Positions 22,960 through 33,851 of a stretch of 64,000 nucleotides of DNA are shown one piece after another. Within the stretch, counting starts at the first letter, position 1. The number at the start of each line of letters is the position of its first letter. The notes beneath the pieces were generated by a model. It did not search any database. It saw only the letters and a list, made by a program, of their open reading frames with translations, and was not told the DNA's origin. This DNA is from Dolomedes plantarius (Eukaryota > Arthropoda > Arachnida > Araneae > Dolomedidae), in NCBI GenBank assembly GCA_907164885.2, contig OU015490.1:220805869-220869868 (forward strand), given 5' to 3'. Made by a program: the position numbers and the translations under genes.

Positions 22960-24670
22960 CTTTATTTTGGAGTAGATTGAAAGTGTGCTGTTTATGTTTA
23001 ATTTTGTGAGACCTGGTTTTCTTCAAGCTTTAAGTTTTCTTTTATCTCAGATCTGTTTGAAACGTGTTTTGGCTTTGTACAAAATGTTTTCCTGAATGAT
23101 ATTTGCCCTGAATTACTTCCCTGAATCCATCACCATGTTGATTTTGTGTTTAAATTAGTACTAGGATAAAATAAATTTTTGGAACATAAAAGTGAAGTAA
23201 AATGGGAAGAAATTTTAAATAAGTAAAATTGAAAATTAGTTTTATAATTTATAAACATTTTTAAAATTAATTAGAACTAGTACTAGGATAAAATAAATTT
23301 TTGAAACATAAAAGGGAAGTAAAATGGGAAGAAATTTTAAATAAGTATAATGGAAAATTAGTTTTATAATTTTATAACCATTTATTAAATTAATTATAAC
23401 AAAAGTAATTCGACGTGCAAGTCATATTGATAGCTGATATTATTTATGTTCTACAGCTCATAACATCACTACATAACAACCATTAGGATTTTAATTTAAC
23501 TGATGTGAGTTTCAAATGGGTTTTTACTTTAAAAAAATATTTTCTTGAATGATATTTCCAATCAATTAATTTATTGATTCCATCACCTTGCTGATTTTGT
23601 GTTGAATTAGTGCTAGAATAAAATAAATAATTTAGACCATGAAATGAGAATCATTATAACAGATAATAAATTTATGAAAGTAAAATTGATTAGTAATATA
23701 TTTTGATAAACATATAAAAAATTAATCGGAATTAAAGTACTTCAATATGAAAGTCATTTTGATAGCTGATATATTTAACTTCTACAGCTCATAACATAGC
23801 TATATAACAAGGATTTGTCTTTCATTTTAACTGATATAGGTTTCAAATCGGCTTTTCGTTTTACAAAATGTTTCGTTGAATGATATTTGCACTGAATTAG
23901 TTTCTTGAATGCCTCAACGAGCTGATTTTGTGCGTGATTAGTGACAAAATAAAATAAATCACTTGGAACATGGAATGGGAAGTAGTCTATGAGAAAATAA
24001 ATTTTTAAAAAGTAATATTTATAAGTAGTTTTATAATTCCGTAAACATTTATAAAATTAATTGAAAAATAAATAATTCGATGTGCAAGTCATTTTGATAG
24101 CTGATATATTTAACTTCTACAGCTCATAACATAGCTATATAACAAGGATTTGTCTTTCATTTTAACTGATATGGGTTTCAAATCGGCTTTTCGTTTTACA
24201 AAATGTTTCGTTGAATGATATTTGCACTGAATTAGTTTCTTGAATACCTCACCGAGCTGATTTTGTGCGTGATTAGTGACAAAATAAAATAAATCACTTG
24301 GAACATGGAATGGGAAGTAATCTATGAGAAAATAAATTTTTAAAAAGTAATATTTATAAGTAGTTTTATAATTCCGTAAACATTTATAAAATTAATTGAA
24401 AAATAAATAATTCGATGTGCAAGTCATTTTGATAGCTGATATATTTAAGTTCTACTGCTCATAGCTTCACTATATAAGAAGCATTAGGCTATTATTTTAA
24501 ATGATATTAATTTCTAATGGGTTTTGAATTACTAAAAAATAAAATTGATAAGTAGTTTTAAACTTTGATAAGCATTTCTAAAATTAATTGGAACTAAAAT
24601 TATTCGATGTACAAGTCATTTGGATAGCTGATATATTTAAATTCTAAAGCTCATAATGTCACTATATAAA
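22960..24670. repeat. Tandem array, ~335-bp unit
   Basis: The marker AAGTCATTTTGATAGCTGAT starts at 23419 (variant), 23751, 24086, 24421 and 24613 (variant), giving periods of 332, 335, 335 and 192 bp. Units 23751-24085 and 24086-24420 are nearly identical, a recent duplication. A ~121-bp sub-duplication (CTAGGATAAAATAAATTTTT) sits at ~23161 and 23282. No coding content. Confidence 0.85.
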
Positions 24671-25920
24671 AAAGAATGAAATCAAATTCATGTTGCCAAA
24701 CTCACATCCAGATTTACGTCCATTTAAAATTACTAAATAGGGATTTTATAATATCTTCTCTAGATAAACTTGTAAATAGAAACTCCAGGCTTCTAGAAAA
24801 TGGTTTTTAATGTGAACGTTAATTACATATTTCTTTTTCATAAACATCTTGTTTTTTACATGATTAAAATGATACACTATTATGTGAATATTTCAGTTGC
24901 GAGGTTTATTTTTGGCTAGAATGTTGTATTATTTAATATGTCAATAAAAACAAATTTTAATGGACATTTTAATACAAGAACCTTTTCTCAGTTACTAAAA
25001 TATTATATTTGTAAATAAGTGATTTACAGGAAATTATTATACTAAGTTTAGTTTTCATTGATTTCAAACATTGATAATCCAGCTGAGAATGACTTAGGCA
25101 GAATAATTCCATTCAAGAAAAATCTATATCAGAATTCAATTCACCCTTGTTAACAAATTTCTTTATCTATTATTTAGTCCCACGATATTACGTATTATGG
25201 AAATTTAAATTATTGCAGTATCTTCTTACACCGAAACTTTAAGGACTTGTATTGTATAATATATTCATAAATGGACATATTTCCTCAAAAATACAATGTA
25301 TTGATTTGTTTCTGGATTCTGCCGGAAACTCCTTTTTTCATTTTTCATGACAAAAAAATCAATACTATTGAAAAATCCATGCCTAGAAAGCTTCAAGCAG
25401 CAACAGTTGAGTTTCCTGCCCCAGGAGAAACATGTTTAACTCTAAGAGGATAAAAAAATATTATAAATAAAGTTGTTTTACATGCATAAAATAAAAAAGA
25501 CCAATCGTTATATAAGTATCATATAAAATATATCTCTACGTAGGTAATACGATTTGATTTTAATGGGGTATTGATTTATAATAAAACCAATATTTAAGAT
25601 AAGGGATTTGTTTAATTCAGAGTACGCTTAACTATTTTTCCAACTATTTTACTGGAAGTAACAAAATAAGTTAGTTAGACTGGAAAACAGTTATTGTAAC
25701 ATAAATCAATGAAAAACCAATTTTATTATGTACTACAGTATACGTAAACTTTAAAAATGCACGAAAATATTTCTCCTATACGGCAAAGTGTTCGTGTTCT
25801 GTAATCGTTAAACGCCATCAAAACGAAATTATTGAGTATAAAATAGAAAATAAGTTCCTTTTTTTGTAATTGAGCAAAAAAAAAATTAACATTTGTATTT
25901 TTTAAATCTAGCATACAAAA
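24671..25920. other. AT-rich DNA, nothing recognised
   Basis: Only short frames; no repeat ends found. Confidence 0.45.
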
Positions 25921-25924
25921 TCTT

Positions 25925-26540
25925 GCGCATTTCTAAAATTTTTTGTAATGGGAAATTGCTGTCCTTAAATGAAAATTCATTCCTTAAAATAATATTATTT
26001 TAAGACACAAGCTTTTTTCAAAAAATATGTTTTTTACCCATTTGTAACGGGGAATTTTGGTCCTTAAATAAAAATTCATTCCTTAAAAGAAGAATATTAT
26101 TTTAAGACACAAGCTTTTTTCAAAATTATATTTTTACCCTTTTTTTATACCTTTCCACTGCTAAAGAAAACAAAAATAATAATACAACTTTTACAAAGTT
26201 CTTAAAATAAATTGTGTACTCCCTTTTTCAAACGTATGTAGCTGATCACATGCCACTCAGACACTCTTTTTTTTCATCACTGTTTTTTACTGTGAAGAAA
26301 TCATAAATAATAATACAGCTTTTAAAAAACTCTTGAAATATATTGTTTACTCCCTTTTCCGACGTATGTAGCTGATCACACGGCACTTTTTTATCATTGT
26401 TTTTCACTGTGAAGAAATCATAATTAATAATAAAACTTTTACAAAGTTCTTAACATATATTGTTTACTCCCTATTTCCAACGTATATAGCTGATCACACT
26501 GAACTCTTTTTCTCTTACTGTCTTTCACTGTTTTCGACAC
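25925..26540. repeat. Two short tandem-repeat blocks
   Basis: Block one has two ~98-bp units (CCTTAAATGAAAATTCATTC at ~25960; variant at ~26060). Block two has three ~120-bp units marked by CGTATGTAGCTGATCACA near 26233, 26362 and 26480. Confidence 0.75.
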
Positions 26541-27262
26541 TGTTATTTTTAAAAATAAATATCATTTACCTAATGAGAGAAGGAAATATATAGTATGTGT
26601 TCAAGAAGCCTAAATCTATTACGTTGACTATGGAAAACAATGATCAATTCACATTGATTAATAGACAGAAATTACATACAAGTTCGGCTCGTAGTCTTTC
26701 CTTATGTGTCAGCTATAGACTCTTATGTATACGAGCAAAAGCAAGTGATTTATTAACGCAGACATACAACAACGCACTAGACAGTGTAAGATGGATGGAG
26801 TAACATACCACTTGTAACCTTAACAAATGTATGTTACTCTTCAAATTCCTCAAATGTGTTCTTTAGATAGGGCTGCACTGCACAATGTTAAATAAATACA
26901 ATTTCTTTTTTAAAAAGGAACATTGTGGTACTTGATTATCCTTCTGCCATGTAAAGTCATCCTCTTTTAATTAATTTATCGATAAAATTTAATTGAGTTT
27001 GGACAATGCTAATAAATTCTGTATTTGCCAATGGGATACGCCTAATACAAGTGTGCATGCAAATAATCTATTATTCATATCACGATGTTGAACTGCTCAC
27101 AATTGTTTTTCAATCTCATATAAAATTTAGGGAGACAAAATCATGCTTTACAAGAAAATATTTATAACTTTCTGTAGAAAAGATAAATTAATAATAAAGA
27201 CCATAACATGTGGAAAGCTCGTGTTACTGTCTAGTTATACTCATCATGTGTATTTTAGTCTC
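26541..27262. other. AT-rich DNA, nothing recognised
   Basis: No supported gene. Confidence 0.45.
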
Positions 27263-27618
27263 ATGTTGTTGATGTTTCCAATGCCCCCTGGCAGGAAGTT
27301 CCAGACCAGGTCCAAATAGGCTTCAGGCAGATGTGTGTGGCTCCAGTTTATATAGCACCACAAGGGTCGAAGTCCGTCTCAGCAAGTTACCACCGAATTT
27401 GACCAAAAATTTTTACCGACCACCCCGAGAGACGACCGACATCTGGGTGGTCGCATCCTCGCCTAACATCCCTGCCCTCATAGATGGACTTTCCGGTCTA
27501 CGGATTTAACGTTCCCTTATCCGGCCTAGACAGTGAAATATTTAATGGCACGTGTCGGGATGCGAACCGAGACCCTCAAAACTGAAAATCGGCGAGCTAC
27601 CCCAAGGCTACCTCGAGC
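27263..27618 (-). mobile_element. tRNA-derived SINE, family 1, reverse copy
   Basis: Read on the minus strand: GGTAGCCTTGGGGTAGCTCG (A-box region), GGTCTCGGTTCGCATCCCGA (B-box), then CTGTCTAGGCCGGATAAGGG as in the copy at 3839, ending with CAACAAC. Near full length. Confidence 0.85.
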
Positions 27619-27619
27619 T

Positions 27620-28655
27620 CTTATAGTCTCATAAAGAGCTCTAACTTTCAGAATACGTCAAAGGCTGGTCCATCGATTCGTTCAAGACGCATCGACAACA
27701 GGATGTTTATTACCTAAATAAGTATCATCGACATCGTTTCATTTATAGTGCTAAAAATAAGACTGTATAAGCACATTTTGTAGAAATTTAAGATATAAAG
27801 AAATGCTGTAAAATGCATATTTTTATACAAAATTTAATGCATGAGAAATGGTGCAGGGCACAACCATATGTAAACGTACGGATCGTCAGAAGAGTAAGAG
27901 AATACCATTGAATAATGAACGCATAAAAATGGTTAAAATAACTTAACTTGATTAAAAAAAACTTTTCATAAACTTGTGCAGTCATAAGTCAAATCTGGAA
28001 AATATTTCCTTTGCCCCAAAGGATTCTCTGATCCTTTTTACTACATAATTTTCGTTGTACAATTTGCTGACAATGAAATTAAATTAAATTTATGTATCTC
28101 ATTAAAATAATTTCTGTTAAAGAATCAGAAATGCGCATATAATGTTAAAAAATGAGAATAAATCCGATTAATAGATTAGTTAAATATATCTAAATGAATG
28201 TATAAATATAAACAAGGAAGAAAGAAAATACAACTTAGTCAACAAAAATGTTTTTTCATTAATGTCATAAAAGAGTAGCAAGTAATTCCCTCTTAAAAAG
28301 TATTCTACAGAATTTATAAGGATGAATATTGTAACATATCTTTAGTAATTAATCTCAATAAGTAAAAAATGTATAAATTTGAATGGTTTTTAAGATATAT
28401 CTTAATGCGATTTATACTTTTTCTCATTTTTATTTCCCTTAAAGGAAATGATTGCTCCGTATTAAATCAAAAGCAAATAAAAAGTATTATGAGAATAAGC
28501 CATAATATAGAAGTGGTTTTAATTATTGCTATGGATAAAATTTTAAAATTTTGTATATAAAGCACAAATTAAATAGTCATATTTTCTCTGTTACGTTTTA
28601 AACTGTGTTATTTATTTGCACCTTAATAAAACTTCAATTTTATATTTGTTTTATA
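27620..28655. other. AT-rich DNA, nothing recognised
   Basis: No supported gene. Confidence 0.45.
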
Positions 28656-29786
28656 AGATATTTGTGTCAGAGTAGCTGCTGATAATACTTATCAGCTCAG
28701 TAAATAACTTCATGGCTAAATTAGGGTCTTTCATTTAAAACAGATAAATGCAAAGCGTACTCCAAAATACTGTTAGTGTCAAAAGTGCATATAGTTTCAA
28801 TTAAATCTGTTGCAGTGTTCATTACGAGAGTAAAATTGTTAAATCTATAGGGCATAAAATTCAATCTAATATGCGATGTATTCATTCAAGACCCTCATGA
28901 GGGAATTTATATATTTGATTAAAAATAGCATTTAGTAATACTTATTAGCTCACCATTTAATTTGATGGATGAATTTAGGGTATTTCCTTTAAATAAGTGA
29001 TAAATGCAAATTATACTCTGAAATAGTTTTAGTTACAAAAAGGCCACTTAACTTTCAAAAGTACATATCGTTTCAAGTAAACCGATTGCAAAGTTCCTCA
29101 CGAGCATAAAGTTTTAAATCTACAGGGCATAAAATTCAATCTAACATGCCATGCATTCACTCAAGTCTAGAATGTAGATGTTTGATTTAATATACCTTCA
29201 AATAATACTTATTAGCTCTGCATTTAATTTGATGGCTTAACTAATAATATATTTCCTTTAAAAAAAGACAGCCGCCAAAATTACTACAAAGCACTATCAT
29301 TATAAAAAATACATATAATTTTCAAAAATAGATATATGTTCCAGAACATCACAAGCGTAAAAATTTAAAGATATAGGCCATAAAATTTAATCTAACATAC
29401 GATGCATTCATTCAAGAGTAGAATTTAGATGTTTGCGCTAAGATAGCTTCTAATAAAACGTATTAACTCAGCATTTAATTTGATGGCTAAGCGTCTTTTT
29501 TTCCTAGAAAATTGCCTAGTATACTCTAAAATACTATGATTAGAAAAAATACATAGGTTTCAAAAATGCATATCGGTACAAATAAACCGGTTGCACAGTT
29601 CATCACGAGCGTAAAACTGTTAAAGCTATCGGGCATAAAATTTAATCTAACCTGCGATGTATTCACTCAAGACTAGAATGGAGATATTTATGTTAAAATA
29701 GCTTCTAGTAATACTTAATAGCCCATCATTTAATTTGAAGTCAGAATTAGTGTCTTTTCATTAAGAAGAGATATACGCAAAGCATA

Positions 29787-31149
29787 CCGTCAACTGGAGT
29801 AACTGTGGCCCTTGCGGGTAACTTTGGCCCAACAAACGGAAAAAGATTGTATGTGCTGTATCAAGATTAAGGAGAGTGATTATAACTTGTTTATTGCAAG
29901 GGCCAATAGGTGGCAGTACTGCCTTGACTTTCTCATAGTTTTGATTTGTAGTTCCTTAATTGACTACACTACAGTGCTGCCCCACTTTGGTATCACTAAA
30001 AGGAATATTGTTGTTGTCTTCTCTTCCCTGTAAATGTGATAAAGTACGTGATTCAGAACATGTAAGCAAATTGTCTCAGTTTATTATTAATTGTTTCCAC
30101 TGTTTTCACTGTTATTATCTTGATTTATTTTATGGTTTGCCAACTACTGAATATTTTATACATTAGGCAAACTTTGTCCCAGGTCTTGGGGTAACTTTGG
30201 CACAACATGGCAGTTGGGCCTAAGTTACTCCAACTACTCATTTTACTTCTAAAAAGGGTCCAATTTCAAACATAGGAAAACATCTGTACTCCAGCTCGTA
30301 AGAAAGTAATAAACAAAACAGTACAAACAAGCTAGTAAATCTCAAAGACAGGCGGACTCTGAATTTGTACATGTATGCTCTGAACTTGTATGCTGCAGAT
30401 GATTTTGATATTGTAAAGTACGATGGTGTTAAATATCCTGGAAAGATTTTAAGTTTAACACATATCGGACCCACTGTGGAATGTACGAAAGAAAACTCAA
30501 ATTTTGGCGTTGGCCAGAAAAACAAGACTGTATAAATTATGAGTGGGAAGAAATGTGAGGGAAAATCAATTCTCCGTAAATCGCGTCAAAGAGGAATCAG
30601 TTTATTGTTCCAGAACAGAATTATGTTTCTTCTCCCTAATTTGGACTAGGAATTCACAAAAACATATAAGACTGTTAAATTACTGTTTCCTGTTTATTTA
30701 TTATTATTTGTTTTCTTTGAAAATTCCACTTGTAACTTAAAAGTAAAATCAGTTTTGCATAGAAAAAATGTTGATTTACGGATTTTTTTCCAAATTAAGC
30801 TTGAGATTAACTCGGATTAGATAAGATATTATTGATAGGTAATTTGACAATACTTCTACATTGTCTAACATTAGCCTAAGATATCTGAACAATTTGAGAT
30901 TTTAGTTTTCAAGAGCTGGTGCCAAAGTTGCCCCAAATCAAGGTAACATTGGCCCAAAAATTTGAAAAAATTAAAAAAAGTGTTTACAGTTTGTAAGCAT
31001 ACTTTAATAATGGTTTATATTATAGTTAAATATGTTTATAATAATATAAACCACTTATCATATTAAATTTTAATTGGTTTACAACTATTTTTTTTGCTTT
31101 TCCTGTGGAATAAACATGACAATTAGGGCAAAGGTACCCCAGTTGACGG
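29787..31149 (+). mobile_element. TA-target DNA transposon, probably a pogo/Tigger-type deletion derivative
   Basis: Left end CCGTCAACTGGAGTAACTGT; right end reverse-complemented CCGTCAACTGGGGTACCTTT. TA flanks both ends (29785-29786, 31150-31151), and the flanks join into a tandem-repeat unit reading GCAAAG..TACTC like its neighbours. The motif GGGGTAACTTTGGCCC or its complement recurs inside near 29815, 30185, 30215 and 30920. A C-terminal transposase-like domain remains at 30396-30610; the DDE core is absent. Confidence 0.85.
30396..30610 (+). pseudogene. C-terminal domain of a DDE transposase, fragment
   Basis: The plus frame reads DDFDIVKYDGVKYPGKILSL, then NSNF, with PEKQDCINYEWEE in a shifted frame. 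This Tudor-like pattern (V.Y.G..YPG.I then WPE..D) is one I associate with the tail of some pogo-type transposases. Frameshifts and a stop break it. The nuclease domain is not present in the element. Confidence 0.45.
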
Positions 31150-32064
31150 TACTCAAAAGTACTATTATTAAAAAAAATAAATATGTTTCAAAAATGCATA
31201 GCGGTTCAAATATACCAGTTGCACAGTTCATCACGAGCGTAAAATTTAAAGCTATAGGGCATAAAATTTAATCTAACATACGATGTATTCACTCAAGACT
31301 CGAATTTAGATGTTTGTGTTAAGATAGCTTCTAATAATACTTAATAGCTCAGCATTTAATTTGATGACTAAATTAGTGTATTTTCATTAAAAACAGATAA
31401 ACGCAAACATACTCTAAAATAATATTATTAGCAAAAATACATATGTTTCAAAAATACATATCGGTTTAAATATACCGGTTGCACAGTTCATCACGAGAGT
31501 AAAGCTATCTGGCATAAAATTTAACCTCCTATGTATTCATTCAAGACTAGAATGGAAATATTTGTGCTAAGATAGTTTCTAACAATACTTAATAGCTCAT
31601 CATTTAATTTGAAGTCAGAATTAGTGTCTTTTTATTAAGAAGAGATATACGAAAAGGTTACTATAAAATACTGTTATTAGCAAAAATACATATTTGTTCA
31701 AACAAATCGTTTGCGGAGTTCATCACGAGCGTATACCTGTTAAAGCTATCGGGCATAAAATTTAAATCAACATGCGATGTATTCACTGAATATTTGAATG
31801 GAGATATTTGTGTTAAGATAGTCCTAATAATACTTTTTAGTTAACCATTTAATTTGAAGGCTACATCAGTGACTTTTCTTTAAGAGGAGATAAACGCAAA
31901 GTATACTCTAAAATACTAATATTTACAAAAAAATATATATAATTTACAAAAATACATAAAACGACTCAAGTAAACCTATTGCACAGTTTATCACGAGCGT
32001 AAAATTGTTAAAGCTTTAGGGCATAAAATTTAATCTAACATACTATCTATCACTCGAGACTGGA

Positions 32065-32225
32065 ATTCAGAAAATATATCATCCACAAACAAAAACATTC
32101 CCCTTATATGAATGACTGACTACATTACTGCTTGTTTTCTACCACAACATAACAGTAACTCGCGTAATATATATTGTGCATTCTAAATATTCAAGATCTA
32201 GAGATTTTAAAGGATTTTTCTTTTA
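32065..32225. other. Short spacer between arrays
   Basis: Nothing recognised. Confidence 0.5.
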
Positions 32226-32229
32226 TTGG

Positions 32230-33420
32230 AAGCCGTATTTCATCATGAACAAAATCTAAAAAAAGTTCTATTTGCATTTCATATGGCATCCGCATATTTC
32301 TGTGATTCTCGTGTTGTAAAAGTAAGAAAAAGTAATCTAGAAATGGGAATCCTGTTGCGAGAGGATTTTGAATATCAAGGCAGGACAAAACTTTTTTTTT
32401 TTATATGTTTGATAAAAAGCAATTTATTTCCCTATTATGTAAGGATATTGGTATTAAGACTTCAAAATCAACATATGAGAGAGAATATGTCTGAATGTAT
32501 TTATTAAAAAGTATTGTTTTGATTTCTAAACCAGACAGATCTCTGTGAATGAACGTTTTTATTTATGCAATTTATGTAATATTTTGCGAAGAAATTATTA
32601 ATAAAATATTACTCTCTGTGATTCTCGTATTGTAAAAGTAAGAAAAATAAATATAGAAATGTGCACCCTCTTGCGATAGGATATTGGATTTCAAGACAGT
32701 ACAGATATTTTTAATTATGTGTTTGATTGAATGCAATTCATTTCCCTATTATGTAAGGTCATTGATATCTAAGCCTTGAAATAAACGTATGAGATAAAAA
32801 TATGCATTAATGTATTTTTTAAAGACTATTGTTTTGATTTCTAAAATAAACAGATTGCTGTGAATGGACGTTTTTATTTATGCTATTTATATAACATTAT
32901 GAGCAAGAAATCGGTAATAAAATATTAATCTCTGTGATTCTCGTATTGTAAAAGTAAGAAAAAAAGTAATCCAGAAATGTGAATCTTGTTGCGACAGTTA
33001 ATTTTAATTATATATTTGATTGAATGCAATTTATTTCCCTATTATTTGAGGTCACTGGTATTTAACACTTTGAGGGGCGCCGTTTGCACAGTACAAAAGA
33101 AAAATTCTAGTCTTTATTTTAACTTGCCTTCAATGTATTCCAGATAAATGAGCAGAAAAATGGTTAGTACTGCCATCTGCTATCAGTTTGAAGAAGTAAA
33201 GACAGTTTGAAACCTTCAATTGGAAAAAATTTCAAGATTCTTTAGGTTAAAAGATATTGGGGAAAAAAATCTCAACCTTACAAACGGGGAGATTGTTGCC
33301 CCTGAAAGGGTAAAGTCTTGAAATGAACGTATGAGAGAAAAATATGCAGCATTGCATTTCTTATTGTTTTGATATCTAAAATAGAAAGATTGTTGCGAAT
33401 GAACTTTTTCATGCGATTTG
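32230..33420. repeat. Tandem array, ~315-bp unit
   Basis: TGTGATTCTCGT(G/A)TTGTAAAAG followed by GTAAGAAAAA recurs near 32300, 32618 and 32933, with CCCTATTATGTAAGG downstream in each. The third unit is split by a MITE at 33066-33310. Periods are ~315 bp. Confidence 0.85.
33066..33310. mobile_element. piggyBac-like MITE
   Basis: Left end CACTTTGAGGGGCGCCGTTT follows TTAA (33062-33065). Right end reverse-complemented is CCCTTTCAGGGGCAACAATC, followed by TAAA, a one-base variant of TTAA. The interrupted unit rejoins as ...GTATTTAA/AAGTCTTGAAATGAACG, matching unit two (ATATCTAAGCCTTGAAATAA). It is 245 bp and non-coding. Confidence 0.7.
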
Positions 33421-33850
33421 TATAATGTTGTATTATTTTTATGTGGAGGCACTTGTAAGATATTCACACAGTTAAATTCCAAAATTGTTGGCTACTTATT
33501 AACTGGGAGCACTATATAGGGGAGTCAATATTACCCCCTGGGTGTGGGTATTTGTAGCGGAGGAGCTATCAGGAGGTATATTCTATGGGTTCAAGATTTA
33601 TGGTACGAGATATAACGTAAATAAAATATATAACTTACTTTTCAATTCTTTGAAGCATGAAATAAAATTTATCAATAAATGTAAAATAACAAAAATACTT
33701 CCAACTATAACAGAGGACATTGATATAACTGTTATTAATATTTGATCTCAAGGCTTTTTTATTCCCATATCACTGTGCTTTAATATTTCAACGATAACTA
33801 TATATTATATAAGCCGCTAAAAGTTTTAACAAAATAAACTTTTAATTAAA
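33421..33850. other. AT-rich DNA, nothing recognised
   Basis: Short frames only. Confidence 0.45.
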
Positions 33851-33851
33851 T

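Larger units (their letters stand above)
28660..32060. repeat. Tandem array, ~260-bp unit, split by a transposon
   Basis: Units share CACGAGCGTAAAA, GGGCATAAAATTTAATCTAA and TAATACTTATTAGCTCA blocks. The last recurs near 28685, 28937, 29212, 29455, 29715, 31335, 31585 and 31825, so at least eight diverged units exist once the element at 29787-31149 is removed. No coding content. Confidence 0.85.

Noticed and set aside
28369..28560. Small open frame with an N-terminal hydrophobic stretch
   Set aside because: Sixty-three codons in very AT-rich DNA, no conserved motif or context; expected by chance.
22960..33420. CRISPR-like array
   Set aside because: Units are 120-335 bp, contiguous, diverged and without regular short repeat-spacer structure, in eukaryotic DNA.
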